Assembly: GCF_000621665.1 (NCBI RefSeq)
Contig: NZ_JHXQ01000002.1
Location: 124,001-188,000, forward strand
Direction: 5' to 3'
DNA length: 64,000 nucleotides
Source of the DNA: Allorhizobium undicola ORS 992 = ATCC 700741
GTDB taxonomy: Bacteria; Pseudomonadota; Alphaproteobacteria; Rhizobiales; Rhizobiaceae
In this document: piece after piece, positions 36,885 to 46,655 of the stretch
Layout of the letters: each line of letters begins with the position of its first letter
Position numbering within the stretch: position 1 is the first letter of the stretch
Notes under the pieces: generated by a model
What the model was told of the DNA's origin: nothing
The model's database searches: none
The model's input: only the letters and a program-made list of their open reading frames with translations
Program-made: the position numbers and the translations under genes

Positions 36885-39668
36885 TTGACTGACCAGAGCA
36901 GCACACAAGGCGGCGGCAAGATGCCGTCTGATATCGAACCCATCTCGATCATGACGGAGATGCAGCGCTCCTATCTCGATTACGCCATGAGCGTCATCGT
37001 GAGCCGTGCGCTGCCGGATGTGCGCGACGGGTTGAAGCCCGTTCACCGGCGCATTCTCTATGGAATGTCCGAACTCGGCATCGACTGGAACAAGAAATAC
37101 GTCAAATGCGCCCGCGTCACCGGTGACGTGATGGGTAAATACCATCCGCACGGCAATGCCGCGATTTACGATGCGCTGGCGCGTATGGCGCAGGACTGGT
37201 CCCTGCGGCTTCCGCTGATTGACGGTCAGGGCAATTTCGGATCCGTCGATGGCGATCCGCCCGCAGCCGAGCGCTACACGGAATGCCGCCTTCAGAAGGC
37301 CGCCCATTCGCTTCTGGATGACCTGGACAAGGAAACCGTCGATTTCCGCGATAACTATGACGGCACGCTTTCCGAGCCGGTCGTGGTTCCCGCCAAATTC
37401 CCGAACCTGCTGGTCAATGGTGCGGGCGGTATTGCCGTTGGCATGGCCACCAATATTCCGCCGCATAATCTTGGCGAAGTGGTCGATGGCTGCATTGCGG
37501 TCATCGATAATCCGGCAATCGAATTGCCGGAGCTCATGCAGATTATTCCCGGCCCGGATTTTCCAACGGGCGCCATGATCCTTGGCCGCAGCGGCATTCG
37601 CTCCGCCTATGAAACGGGACGCGGCTCCGTGATCATGCGCGGCGTTGCGCGGATCGAGCCGATGCGCGGCGATCGCGAGCAGATCATCATCACCGAAATT
37701 CCCTATCAGGTGAACAAGGCGACGATGATCGAGAAAATGGCCGAACTGGTGCGCGAGAAGCGTATCGAGGGCATTTCCGATCTGCGCGACGAATCTGACC
37801 GCCAGGGCTATCGTGTCGTCATCGAGCTGAAGCGCGATGCCAATGCCGATGTGATCCTCAACCAGCTCTACCGTTACACCCCGTTGCAAACCTCGTTCGG
37901 CTGCAACATGGTGGCATTGAATGGCGGCAAGCCGGAGCAGTTGACACTGCTGGATATGCTGAAGGCCTTCGTGTCCTTCCGCGAGGAAGTTGTCAGCCGT
38001 CGCACCAAGTTCCTGCTGCGCAAGGCCCGTGACCGCGCCCATGTGTTGGTAGGTCTTGCGATTGCGGTTGCCAATATCGATGAGGTCATCAACCTCATCC
38101 GGCGCGCCCCGGACCCGCAGACGGCGCGCGAGCAATTGATGGAGCGGCGCTGGCCGGCCCATGATGTCGATGCGTTGATTCGCCTGATCGACGATCCCCG
38201 CCATCGCATCAACGAGGACAACACCTATAATCTCTCCGAGGAGCAGGCGCGCGCCATCCTCGAATTGCGCCTTGCCCGCCTGACGGCTCTGGGCCGGGAT
38301 GAAATCGATGAGGAACTGAACAAGATCGGCGCGGAAATTGCCGATTATCTGGAGATCCTCTCATCGCGTGTCCGCATCATGCAGATCGTCAAGGACGAGC
38401 TGGCGGCGGTTCGCGATGAATTCGGCACGCCGCGCCGCACCCAGATCATGGAAGGCGGCCCCGATATGGACGATGAGGATCTCATCGCCCGTGAGGACAT
38501 GGTTGTCACGGTTTCCCATGCCGGTTACATCAAGCGCGTGCCGCTCGCCACCTATCGCGCCCAGCGCCGTGGCGGCAAGGGCCGTTCCGGCATGGCAATG
38601 AAGGACGAAGATTTCGCCACGCGGCTTTTCGTTGCCAATACCCATACGCCGGTGCTGTTCTTCTCCTCGCGCGGGATTGTTTACAAGGAAAAGGTCTGGC
38701 GGTTGCCGATCGGTACGCCCACCTCGCGTGGCAAGGCGCTGATCAACATGCTGCCGCTTGAGGCGGGAGAGCGGATCACCACAATCATGCCGCTGCCTGA
38801 AGATGAGGCGAGCTGGGATAATCTCGACGTCATGTTCTCGACAACGCGCGGGACCGTGCGCCGTAACAAGTTGTCGGATTTTGTGCAGGTCAACCGCAAC
38901 GGCAAGATTGCCATGAAGCTGGAAGAGGAGGGCGATGAAATCCTCTCCGTCGAAACCTGCACGGATCGTGACGATGTGCTGCTGACCACGGCGCTGGGCC
39001 AGGCAATTCGCTTCCCCGTCGATGAGGTGCGCGTCTTTGCCGGGCGTAACTCCATCGGGGTGCGCGGCATCACGCTTCAGCCGGGCGATCGCATTATCTC
39101 CATGACGATTGTCGGCCATGTAGATGCCGAACCTTGGGAGCGCGCCGCCTATCTCAAGCGGTCTGCTGCCGAGCGGCGCGCCAGTGGTGTGGATGAGGAA
39201 GATATTGCGCTGGTCGGCGAAGAAGTCGGCGATGTGCAGGACCTGCCGGAAGAGCGGTATCAGGAACTCAAGGCGCGTGAACAGTTCGTGTTGACGGTCT
39301 CGGTGCGCGGCTTCGGCAAGCGGTCTTCGTCTTATGACTTCCGCACCTCCGGTCGCGGCGGTAAGGGCATCCGTGCCACCGATACCTCCAAGACCAATGA
39401 AATTGGTGAACTGGTGGCTGCTTTCCCTGTCGAGGACAAGGATCAGATCATGCTGGTTTCCGATGGCGGGCAGTTGATCCGTGTGCCGGTGGACGGCATT
39501 CGCATTGCCAGCCGTGCAACCAAGGGTGTGACGATCTTCTCCACGGCCAAGGATGAGAAAGTGGTTTCGGTCGAGCGTATCAGTGAGCCGGAAGGCGATG
39601 AAGATGCTGCCGGAATAGCCGAAGAGGATATTTCGCTGGCCACGGATACGGATAACGCATCCGAATAA
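36885..39668 (+). CDS. gyrA: DNA gyrase subunit A
   Basis: A 927-aa type II topoisomerase subunit that cuts and rejoins DNA. The catalytic Tyr131 lies in PPAAERYTE. The quinolone-binding region reads [17 protein letters not shown]: the E. coli Ser83 equivalent is Ala92 and the Asp87 equivalent is Asp96. C-terminal beta-propeller blades are visible, with the gyrase box RRGGKGRSG near residue 563, and GRGGKGIRA further on. The start is uncertain: a TTG at 36885 gives [20 protein letters not shown], while the ATG at 36921 would drop 12 residues. A strong terminator follows. Confidence 0.97.
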   Translation: MTDQSSTQGGGKMPSDIEPISIMTEMQRSYLDYAMSVIVSRALPDVRDGLKPVHRRILYGMSELGIDWNKKYVKCARVTGDVMGKYHPHGNAAIYDALARMAQDWSLRLPLIDGQGNFGSVDGDPPAAERYTECRLQKAAHSLLDDLDKETVDFRDNYDGTLSEPVVVPAKFPNLLVNGAGGIAVGMATNIPPHNLGEVVDGCIAVIDNPAIELPELMQIIPGPDFPTGAMILGRSGIRSAYETGRGSVIMRGVARIEPMRGDREQIIITEIPYQVNKATMIEKMAELVREKRIEGISDLRDESDRQGYRVVIELKRDANADVILNQLYRYTPLQTSFGCNMVALNGGKPEQLTLLDMLKAFVSFREEVVSRRTKFLLRKARDRAHVLVGLAIAVANIDEVINLIRRAPDPQTAREQLMERRWPAHDVDALIRLIDDPRHRINEDNTYNLSEEQARAILELRLARLTALGRDEIDEELNKIGAEIADYLEILSSRVRIMQIVKDELAAVRDEFGTPRRTQIMEGGPDMDDEDLIAREDMVVTVSHAGYIKRVPLATYRAQRRGGKGRSGMAMKDEDFATRLFVANTHTPVLFFSSRGIVYKEKVWRLPIGTPTSRGKALINMLPLEAGERITTIMPLPEDEASWDNLDVMFSTTRGTVRRNKLSDFVQVNRNGKIAMKLEEEGDEILSVETCTDRDDVLLTTALGQAIRFPVDEVRVFAGRNSIGVRGITLQPGDRIISMTIVGHVDAEPWERAAYLKRSAAERRASGVDEEDIALVGEEVGDVQDLPEERYQELKAREQFVLTVSVRGFGKRSSSYDFRTSGRGGKGIRATDTSKTNEIGELVAAFPVEDKDQIMLVSDGGQLIRVPVDGIRIASRATKGVTIFSTAKDEKVVSVERISEPEGDEDAAGIAEEDISLATDTDNASE

Positions 39669-39698
39669 CTGCCCATATGCTTAACGTGAATTAACATG

Positions 39699-39726
39699 AA
39701 CGGCCCCGCAAGGGGCCGTTTTGTTT
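39699..39726 (+). terminator. Rho-independent terminator of gyrA
   Basis: AACGGCCCC-GCAA-GGGGCCGTT followed by TTGTTTT: a perfect nine-pair stem with a T-rich tail, 30 bases after the gyrA stop. Confidence 0.95.
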
Positions 39727-39938
39727 TGAAACATGGCTTGTTAACGAAAATGCCAGCCAGATTTCATAGATCATTAACCATGATGGGAAGTAATTTCGCT
39801 AAGGCTTTAACCATAATCGCATTTTTGCCATGTTATCCCCGCTTTTGCTATGGCAGGTTCTGTGCCATTCGGGGAATGAGGACGTACCATTTTGATGCTG
39901 CGCGGCGGCGAGGCAGGCAAGTTTGGGGTCCGGATGCG

Positions 39939-41090
39939 ATGAAGGTTATGCAGGTGTTTAAAGCTGTTCGGCCGGTAGCGGTCTCAATTCGTGGCGTTGC
40001 GCTGGCCTTTGTCGGCTTCTCGCTGGCGGCGTGTTCGACCACGCATGACACGTCGAAGGTTGATACGGCAAAGAAGCGTAGCAAGGAGTATTTCGCCGAA
40101 TCCGCCTATGGCGTGAAGGCCAGTCCGCGTGTGGTGGAAAACGGCCCGGTACCCAAGGGTGGTGGCCGCCGCCTGGTAGGCGATCCTTATGTGGTTGCGG
40201 GAAAAACCTATACGCCGAAGGAAAACCCGAATTACGAAGCCGTCGGCCTTGCCTCGTGGTATGGCTCGGCTTTCCATGGTCGTTATACCGCCAATGGCGA
40301 GGTCTATGACCAATACAGCATTTCCGCTGCACATCCGACCATGCCCTTGCCCAGCTATGCCCGCGTGACCAATCTGGATACGGGCAGTTCCGTTCTTGTC
40401 CGCGTCAACGACCGTGGTCCCTTCCATCAAAACCGGCTGATCGACCTTTCCGACAAGGCCGCCGAGCTGCTTGACGTGAAGGGGCGCGGCACGGCGCATG
40501 TCAAGGTGAAATATGTTGGCCCGGCCGATATGAGCGGGCATGACATGCCGTATCTGATGGCCTCTTACACGCGCAAGGGCGAGCGGGTGCCGCTGGTGGA
40601 TCCGATGTCCAACGGCAATGTCATGGTGGCGTCGAACAATTCTCCGCTTCAGAATTTCCTTGGACGCTTTGCGGGCCCGACGGAGCCTGCGCGCCCGGCT
40701 GCCAAGACATCTCGCCCGGCGGTGCAGCCGGGGCCGGTTGTTGCTTATAACGCCCCGCCGCAAGCGGTTGAGCGCGCCGTGCCTCCAGTTGTTAATGCGC
40801 CAATGGCGAAGCCTGCCAGCGCCCCGCTGCCCGTTCAGCGTGCGGCTGTTGCACCTGCGGCGCAGCCGCCGTTCACGAGGCCTGTCGCTTCCGCGCCGGT
40901 CGCAACTGTCGCTCAACCGGTTTACCGTGAGCCGGTGCGCAGCCAGCCGCAGCCGGTGCAGCGGGCCAAGCCAGCCGTAACAATTGCCGCTCAACCGCAA
41001 TCGGCGCCTAAAAACGGCTTGCCACCGGGTTGGAATGTCGGCCCGCAACCTGTGAAGACCGGCACGGCCTATATGGCGACGGATGGTTAG
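39939..41090 (+). CDS. rlpA: RlpA-like septal ring lipoprotein
   Basis: A 383-aa lipoprotein. The signal peptide ends in a lipobox LAAC with Cys32. The double-psi beta-barrel domain runs from GLASWYGSAFHGRYTANGE through YDQYSISAAHPTMPLPSY and VRVNDRGPFHQNRLIDLS; it keeps the His and Asp of the catalytic site seen in lytic-transglycosylase RlpA. The C-terminal 150 residues are Pro/Ala/Val-rich and lack a clear SPOR domain. The ATG at 39939 gives the best signal sequence; the frame is open further upstream through the gyrA terminator, which excludes those starts. A family B/A repeat pair follows. Confidence 0.88.
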   Translation: MKVMQVFKAVRPVAVSIRGVALAFVGFSLAACSTTHDTSKVDTAKKRSKEYFAESAYGVKASPRVVENGPVPKGGGRRLVGDPYVVAGKTYTPKENPNYEAVGLASWYGSAFHGRYTANGEVYDQYSISAAHPTMPLPSYARVTNLDTGSSVLVRVNDRGPFHQNRLIDLSDKAAELLDVKGRGTAHVKVKYVGPADMSGHDMPYLMASYTRKGERVPLVDPMSNGNVMVASNNSPLQNFLGRFAGPTEPARPAAKTSRPAVQPGPVVAYNAPPQAVERAVPPVVNAPMAKPASAPLPVQRAAVAPAAQPPFTRPVASAPVATVAQPVYREPVRSQPQPVQRAKPAVTIAAQPQSAPKNGLPPGWNVGPQPVKTGTAYMATDG

Positions 41091-41192
41091 AGCGGATCAT
41101 TGTGTCACGGAAACATTGACCCTCTCTAACATTTTGGTTTTACGCATCTTCGGACGAAAAACCGGTTTCCACTTTTCCTGAAAATGCTCTAG
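41091..41192. repeat. Composite repeat: family B plus inverted family A
   Basis: AGAGCGGATCATTGTGTCAC, then GGAAACATTGACC, followed by TTTTACGCATCTTCGG and CCACTTTTCCTGAAAATGCT. Same order and orientation as at 4228-4330, so the two families form one composite unit. Confidence 0.8.
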
Positions 41193-41255
41193 GGAAATTG
41201 CCTCGGGTTCCGGACGCAAGCGGGCTTGAAATCATCGGCTTTCGAGGGGCTCACC

Positions 41256-42413
41256 GTGAATCTGCGCATTATTGCGATCGGCGTCATTCTCCTCACCGGC
41301 TTGCCAGGGGTGGGCGTTGCGGCTGAACAGCCGGCATTCACCACGCAAGCGCGCCAGGTTCTGCTCGTCGAGGAAGAAACGGGCAGTATCCTGTTTGAAA
41401 AGCAGGCGGATGAGGCGTTTGCGCCAGCCTCTCTTGCCAAATTAATGACGGCGGACTTGGTCCTCGAAGCGGTGAAAACGGGACAATTGCGTCTGCAAGA
41501 CGAGCTTCCGGTTTCTGAAAACGCCTGGCGCACAGGTGGTGCGCCTTCCCGAACCGCAGCCATGTTTGCCGCGGTACGCTCTCGCATTCCGGTAGAGGCG
41601 CTTTTGCAGGGCCTTATGGTGCAGATGGCCAATGATGCATGTCTTGTGCTTGCCGAAGGCATGGCGGGGTCGGAGGCGGATTTCGTAAAACGCATGAATG
41701 CGCAGGCCGCAAAACTCGGTTTGAAGGCCAGCCATTTCGCCAATGCTACAGGCCTTCCCGATGCTGAAAACAAGGTCAGCGCCCGCGATATGATTACACT
41801 CGTTCGGCATTTGCGGGAGCATTATCCTGAGTTTTATGGATACTATAAACAACCGGATTTTACCTGGAACCGGATTTTTCAGCGCAATCGGAATCCTCTT
41901 TTAGGGCAGGTGCCGGGGGTAGATGGTCTTGCGGCGGGCTATGCCGAGGGTGAAGGCTACTCCGTTGTTGCCTCCGCAGAGCAGAATGGCACGCGGCTTC
42001 TTCTTGTTCTGGCTGGAAGCGAGAGCGAAAAGACCCGGCTTGAGGATGCGGCGCGGGCCTTTGCCTGGGGCTTCTCGGCCTTCGAGAAAATCCGGTTGTT
42101 TCAGGCGGGCCAGCAGGTTGGGCGGGCCAAGGTTTATGGCGGGGCGCCGGAGGATATTGGGCTTGTAACTGAACAGCCGGTGGATGTTTATGCGCCGCTG
42201 GGTTCTGCCGTGCGCCTCGAAATCACGACGACCTATGCATGGCCCTTGAGGCCCAAGATTTCGGCAGGCGAGGAAATTGGCACATTGAAGGTGCGGTTGG
42301 GGGAAAAAGTGTTGCGGGATCTGCCACTTAGATCCGCAGATGACGCCAGTTTTGGGAGTTTGCCTGCGCGGGCGCGTGATGCGCTGATGGAGCTTTTGTT
42401 TTTCTGGCTTTAA
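41256..42413 (+). CDS. DacA-like D-alanyl-D-alanine carboxypeptidase with altered motifs
   Basis: A 385-aa periplasmic protein of the S11 peptidase (penicillin-binding protein 5) family, with a signal peptide cleaved near AAEQ. The acyl-enzyme motif SxxK is present as ASLAKLMT (Ser59, Lys62). The SxN motif reads Met124-Ala-Asn126 (VQMANDAC) and the KTG motif reads Ala226-Ala-Gly228 (VDGLAAGYA), so two of three catalytic motifs are changed. The C-terminal domain and an end helix MELLFFWL, likely membrane-associating, remain. It may be an inactive binding or regulatory homologue. The GTG at 41256 follows GAGGGG. It lies upstream of tmk-holB, a common rhizobial order. Confidence 0.88.
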   Translation: MNLRIIAIGVILLTGLPGVGVAAEQPAFTTQARQVLLVEEETGSILFEKQADEAFAPASLAKLMTADLVLEAVKTGQLRLQDELPVSENAWRTGGAPSRTAAMFAAVRSRIPVEALLQGLMVQMANDACLVLAEGMAGSEADFVKRMNAQAAKLGLKASHFANATGLPDAENKVSARDMITLVRHLREHYPEFYGYYKQPDFTWNRIFQRNRNPLLGQVPGVDGLAAGYAEGEGYSVVASAEQNGTRLLLVLAGSESEKTRLEDAARAFAWGFSAFEKIRLFQAGQQVGRAKVYGGAPEDIGLVTEQPVDVYAPLGSAVRLEITTTYAWPLRPKISAGEEIGTLKVRLGEKVLRDLPLRSADDASFGSLPARARDALMELLFFWL

Positions 42414-42465
42414 ACATTTACAGGAAAAAGGGCTTCCGGTTTTCCATAAGCAGATGCCTGGAAGG
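42412..42465 (+). repeat. Degenerate family A repeat
   Basis: TTTAAACATTTACAGGAAAA then GGCTTCCGGTTTTCC and CAGATGCCTGG, overlapping the end of the dacA-like gene. Another AGAAAAAGTGGTTCCGG follows at about 42475. Confidence 0.6.
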
Positions 42466-42585
42466 GGGATTTACAGAAAAAGTGGTTCCGGTAGCAAGCC
42501 AATCGGCTTGGCATTGGGTTTTTCGGGCTTTTGCAGTAAAGAGCGGGATCAGCTTCCCCAGGCGGGGACATGGAGAGATAGGCTT

Positions 42586-43260
42586 GTGGCAGTTGGGCTA
42601 GGATTGTTCGTGACATTCGAGGGCGGAGAGGGCGCTGGTAAATCCACGCAGATTCGTTTGCTTGCCGAGCGTCTGCGCGCTCTTGGATTTCCCGTCACGA
42701 TCACTCGGGAGCCTGGCGGTTCACCTTCGGCAGAGGCATTGCGACGGGTGCTGCTTTCAGGCGCGGCGGAATCCTTCGGGATTGAGGCCGAAGCCATGCT
42801 GTTTGCCGCTGCGCGAAATGACCATGTGCGCACGCTCATTCGCCCCACGTTGATGGCGGGCGGCATTGTCCTATGCGACCGCTTCATGGATTCCACCCGC
42901 GTCTATCAGGGAGCGACGGGTGATCTGGAGCAAGGCTTCATGGTTCATCTTGAGCGGGTGGCCGTTGAGGGCGTAGTGCCCGATCTAACGTTTATTCTGG
43001 ATCTTGATGCTCGAACCGGTCTTGCTCGCGCGCAGGCGCGGGCAGGAGCCGAAGGCGGAGGCGATCCGGATCGCTTTGAAAAAGAGACCGGCGCCATTCA
43101 CGAGCAACGCCGGGAGGCCTTTCTGGCGATAGCCGCGGCTGAGCCGGATCGCTGCCGGATGGTACGTGCCGACCGGGGGCGTGAAGAGATTGGCGAGGAG
43201 ATTTTTTCGAATGTGTGGCCATTGGTCGAGCGGCGCTTTTCCAAAGCCGGGCAGGAATGA
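42586..43260 (+). CDS. tmk: Thymidylate kinase
   Basis: A 224-aa enzyme that converts dTMP to dTDP. P-loop FEGGEGAGKSTQ, the DR motif LCDRFMDSTRVYQG, and the LID region GDPDRFEKE are present. The start is uncertain: GTG at 42586 follows GGAGAG at a fair distance, while TTG or GTG codons at 42604 and 42610 would trim a few residues before the first strand. The stop overlaps holB start codons. Confidence 0.94.
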   Translation: MAVGLGLFVTFEGGEGAGKSTQIRLLAERLRALGFPVTITREPGGSPSAEALRRVLLSGAAESFGIEAEAMLFAAARNDHVRTLIRPTLMAGGIVLCDRFMDSTRVYQGATGDLEQGFMVHLERVAVEGVVPDLTFILDLDARTGLARAQARAGAEGGGDPDRFEKETGAIHEQRREAFLAIAAAEPDRCRMVRADRGREEIGEEIFSNVWPLVERRFSKAGQE

Positions 43261-44285
43261 TGATGGAGCAGCCCGGTGTCCTGGATGGCGCAATAGCGCC
43301 CGTTCACAATAGCGCCCTTTTTGGCCATGAGGCGCAGGAGGATTTTTTGGCGCGGGCCTATCGCAGTGGCAAATTGCACCACGCGCTTTTAATTGAAGGA
43401 CCGCAAGGTGTGGGAAAGGCAACTTTAGCCTTCCGGTTTGCGCAGCATGTGCTTTCCCACCCCGATCCACAAGCAGCGCCGGAAACGATGGCCGCACCCG
43501 ATCCGGAGTCGCCCATTGCGCGCCAGCTTGCGTCTGGTGCCTCACATAATCTTTTGCATATTACACGTCCCGTGGATGAGAAGACCGGCAAGGTAAAGAC
43601 GGCAATTACCATTGAAGAAATCCGGCGGGTTGGTCATTTCTTTTCGCAGACATCCGGCACGGGAAACTGGCGGATCGTGATTATCGACCCTGCCGACGAC
43701 ATGAATCGCAATGCCGCCAATGCTGTGCTTAAAGTGCTGGAAGAGCCGCCCAAACGCTCGCTCTTTCTGGTTTTGTCGCACGCGCCGGGAAAATTGCTTC
43801 CGACGATCCGCTCGCGGTGCCTGCCGTTGAAGCTTTCGGCATTGCAGCCCGACGATCTCCTCAAAGCAATCGGGCATCTTGGGCTTGCGGTTCACGGTGA
43901 CCAGAAGCCCGTGCTGGTGGATCTTGCCAAGGGCAGTGTCTCCCAAGCCCTCAAGCTGATAAATTATGGCGGCGCCGATATCATTGCTGCGTTTCGGGAG
44001 GTTCTTTCAAGCGATGCTTCGACTGCTCGCAGAAAGATGCATAAGCTGGCCGATGCCCTTTCTGGCAAGGACGGCGACGTCGTATTTCAGTTCTTCCTTG
44101 ACCATCTGACTGAATATCTGATGCAAATGGCCAAGGATGCAGCCATGACAGGAAATCTGGTTTCCGCAGATCGCCTCTCACACCTGACAAGTGACCTGAC
44201 CCAGCGACTGGTTATTGCAGGCGCGTATAATCTTGACCGAAAACAGACGATTCTGGACGTTCTTGTTGACGTGCGTGCCTGTTAG
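43260..44285 (+). CDS. holB: DNA polymerase III delta' subunit
   Basis: A 341-aa clamp-loader subunit of the AAA+ superfamily. It has the P-loop region HHALLIEGPQGVGKATLAFR, the sensor and SRC motif LLPTIRSRCLPLKLSALQPDD, and IIDPADDMNRNAANAVLKVLEEPPK, the classical delta' signature. The start lies in an ATGATGATGG run at 43257-43265; 43260 overlaps the tmk stop by one base. The usual neighbour metG does not follow; a repeat-filled gap does. Confidence 0.92.
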   Translation: MMEQPGVLDGAIAPVHNSALFGHEAQEDFLARAYRSGKLHHALLIEGPQGVGKATLAFRFAQHVLSHPDPQAAPETMAAPDPESPIARQLASGASHNLLHITRPVDEKTGKVKTAITIEEIRRVGHFFSQTSGTGNWRIVIIDPADDMNRNAANAVLKVLEEPPKRSLFLVLSHAPGKLLPTIRSRCLPLKLSALQPDDLLKAIGHLGLAVHGDQKPVLVDLAKGSVSQALKLINYGGADIIAAFREVLSSDASTARRKMHKLADALSGKDGDVVFQFFLDHLTEYLMQMAKDAAMTGNLVSADRLSHLTSDLTQRLVIAGAYNLDRKQTILDVLVDVRAC

Positions 44286-44292
44286 CGCTTTT

Positions 44293-44423
44293 GGATCTGA
44301 TTGAATCGGATCGGCGCTCTACAGCGCCGTGCGTTTTGTCAAATGCACAAAAACGCTGTAAAACCCTAAATCTGCTGGATAATTTTCACCAAAATCGATT
44401 CCGGTTTAAGGAATTATGCAGTA
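44293..44423. repeat. Dispersed intergenic repeat family E
   Basis: GATTGAATCGGATCGGCGCT then CTACAGCGCC, AAAACGCTGTAAAAC and ATCGATTCCGGTTTAAGGAA with TTATGCAGTA. I recognise this wording as a widely dispersed rhizobial intergenic repeat but not its official name. It occurs once in this window. Confidence 0.65.
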
Positions 44424-44525
44424 TATTTTTATTTGTGACGCATAGTCTTGTCGATCTTCGTTTCACTCTGATCGGATTATGCTCTAACCAATGCTCGAAG
44501 ATGCTAACGCATCCTCGCCTTGAAG

Positions 44526-44601
44526 GGATTTCGAATATCTCAACTACATCATATGATTGAGATATTCGAAAAGGGAATACCAAGGTCATTTTCAATGCCC
44601 C
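44526..44601. repeat. Palindromic repeat family D, intact copy
   Basis: TTTCGAATATCTCAA (44529-44543) and TTGAGATATTCGAAA (44557-44571) are perfect 15-base inverted arms around CTACATCATATGA, followed by AGGGAATACCAAGGTCATTT. The second copy is at 24277-24355 in inverse orientation, beside an IS5 remnant. Confidence 0.85.
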
Positions 44602-44677
44602 TTCAATCCCATCAAACCGTGCTCACTATTGCATCGTGTACTGCGGATAAATATGGCATTGTAGTGCTAAACACTTA

Positions 44678-44714
44678 GAGCGTCTCAGCATTTTACGGAA
44701 ACATTGAAACGCCA
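44678..44714. repeat. Degenerate family B repeat
   Basis: AGAGCGTCTCAGCATTTTAC then GGAAACATTGAAACGC; the stem is weaker than in the copy at 4228-4266. With the two repeats upstream it fills the 450-base gap between holB and the PAP2 gene, which holds no coding sequence. Confidence 0.65.
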
Positions 44715-44739
44715 CGCGGATTCGTAACATTTCGACTTG

Positions 44740-45468
44740 TCATTGCGGCGGGTCGCCGGGGCGGCGTCTGCGGTTCAGCCAATCGGCCACCATCCACACG
44801 CACAGCGCCCAGGCGGATCCCACCGTCCAGCCCGCCATGACATCGGTTGGCCAGTGGACGCCAAGATAAATGCGGCTCATTCCGATCAGCAGCGTCAGGA
44901 ACAGGCCGCAGCCGAAGACGAAACTGCGAAGCCGCCAGCCTGTCTGACCTCTCGCCAGCATGGCGCCAAGTGTCAGATAGGTGATGGCCGACATCATGGC
45001 ATGACCGCTGGGAAAGCTCATGGTCTGCACATCGACAAGATGCGGAACCACATCCGGCCTTGCCCGCGAAAACAGCAGTTTCAGCCCGCTTTCCGCCGCC
45101 GCTCCAAGAACGATTGCGGACGTGACAATGGCAGCATTGCGATATTTCCCGGCAGCCATCAAATAAAAGACGGCCAGCACCGTAACCAGCGTGATGATGG
45201 TGAAACCGCCAAGACTGGTTAGGTCGCGCACCGAGGCAATGAGCCACGGTGGTCCCAGGGGTTGCGAAAGATCCCGGCTATCGCGAAGCGCCAAGAGAAT
45301 TGCACGATCAAAGCCGTGCTGTTGCTGATTGAAAACACCGTCTGCCAGAAAGGCAAAGCATAACACCAGAGCGGCCAGAACGCACAGGCTGGCCAGCAGT
45401 CTTGGTTCCATCCGCGCCTTCAGGCGTTGCCACATGCGGCCTGCCTTCTCAGGTGCAAAATCGGGCAT
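44740..45468 (-). CDS. PAP2-family membrane phosphatase
   Basis: A 242-aa inner-membrane protein with about six helices. The acid-phosphatase triad is complete: KLLFSRARP, PSGHAMMS and SRIYLGVHWPTD. Relatives dephosphorylate undecaprenyl pyrophosphate, phosphatidic acid or lipid A phosphates; the substrate here is unknown. I chose the ATG at 45466-45468, preceded by AAGGGG, so the gene overlaps the 3' end of moeA by 49 bases; a start at 45411 without overlap is possible. It is the last gene of the ppiD-trpDC-moaC-moeA operon. Confidence 0.86.
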   Translation of the reverse strand: MPDFAPEKAGRMWQRLKARMEPRLLASLCVLAALVLCFAFLADGVFNQQQHGFDRAILLALRDSRDLSQPLGPPWLIASVRDLTSLGGFTIITLVTVLAVFYLMAAGKYRNAAIVTSAIVLGAAAESGLKLLFSRARPDVVPHLVDVQTMSFPSGHAMMSAITYLTLGAMLARGQTGWRLRSFVFGCGLFLTLLIGMSRIYLGVHWPTDVMAGWTVGSAWALCVWMVADWLNRRRRPGDPPQ

Positions 45469-46655
45469 GGCGCCCCTTGCGGCAGCGCAGAGGCATGAGG
45501 CGGACGAATGATGAGGCAATCGGCCTCGGCCAGCACGCGCATCATCGAGGAATCCTGCCTGTTGAAGGGCTCGGCCATCAGTTCGCCCTCCGGTGAGGTA
45601 AACAGCCGGGCACGAATATAATCCTGCCGCTGGTCATTCTGTTTCATGTCGATTGCGGCCCGCGCGGTTGCCAGACGGTTGGGAACCGGGTTGCAGCCAA
45701 GCCGCGCCAGGAGCGGCTCCAGAAACAGCAGCGCGCAGACCATGCTGGAAACCGGATTGCCGGGAAGGCCAAGAACAGGCATGGCCTCAAGCCTGCCCAC
45801 CATCAGCGGCTTGCCCGGCCGCATGGCGATTTTCCAGAAGTCCAGCACCATGCCCGCGTCTTTAAGCGCATCCTGCACAAGGTCATGATCGCCCACCGAT
45901 GCGCCGCCCAGCGTCACCAAAGCGTCCGCCCCCGCTTTACGGGCGCGGCGCACGGCTTGCGTTATCGCGGTCCGGTCATCAGGCACAAGTCCGAGATCGA
46001 TAATGTCGGCACCATTTTCTTCGGCAAGCGCTGCAATGCCGAAACTGTTGGAGGCAATGATCTGGCTTGGACCTGGTGCCGCACCCGGTAAAACGAGCTC
46101 GTCCCCGGTGGCGAGAATGGCAAGCCTTGGCTTGCGGTAAACCGTGATCATTGGCTGGTTTGCCGCCGCTGCCAGCGTGAGGGAGGCAAAGTCCAGCTTT
46201 CGCCCGACTTCCAGCAATCGATCGCCTTGCGCAAAGTCCTGTCCCCTGGGGCGAATGTGCCGGGAGGGCGCGACGGGCAGGTTCGCTCGAATGGAATTGC
46301 CGGAAAGCTTTTCCGCATCTTCCTGGAGAAGAATGGTATCCGCGCCCTCAGGCACAGGCGCGCCGGTGAAAATGCGAACGCATTGACCCTCGGCCAAAAC
46401 GCCGGAAAAGCCATGTCCGGCTGCCGATTCACCCACCAGTGTCAGAATGGACCCGGCATGGTCCGCATCTGCGGCCCGCAGCGCATAGCCATCCATGGCC
46501 GAAGCATGGAAGGGCGGTTGTGTAAGACCTGCCACCACGGGCGCGGCCAAAATCCGCCCATTGGCCTTTGCCAGTGGCAGGGGCTCTGTTTCCGTGATCG
46601 GCGAAGCTGCCGCCAGCAACCTTTCAAGCGCCTCCGCGACCGGCAAAAGCGCCAT
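45420..46655 (-). CDS. moeA: Molybdopterin molybdenumtransferase MoeA
   Basis: A 411-aa enzyme that inserts molybdate into adenylated molybdopterin. Motifs include FHASAMDGYAL near residue 63, GAPVPEGADTILLQED, the central ATGDEL and TLGGASVGDHDLV segment and MRPGKPLMVGRLE, then GLPGNPVSSMV. It overlaps moaC by one base in a TGATG-like arrangement. Confidence 0.96.
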   Translation of the reverse strand: MALLPVAEALERLLAAASPITETEPLPLAKANGRILAAPVVAGLTQPPFHASAMDGYALRAADADHAGSILTLVGESAAGHGFSGVLAEGQCVRIFTGAPVPEGADTILLQEDAEKLSGNSIRANLPVAPSRHIRPRGQDFAQGDRLLEVGRKLDFASLTLAAAANQPMITVYRKPRLAILATGDELVLPGAAPGPSQIIASNSFGIAALAEENGADIIDLGLVPDDRTAITQAVRRARKAGADALVTLGGASVGDHDLVQDALKDAGMVLDFWKIAMRPGKPLMVGRLEAMPVLGLPGNPVSSMVCALLFLEPLLARLGCNPVPNRLATARAAIDMKQNDQRQDYIRARLFTSPEGELMAEPFNRQDSSMMRVLAEADCLIIRPPHASALPQGAPCPILHLRRQAACGNA

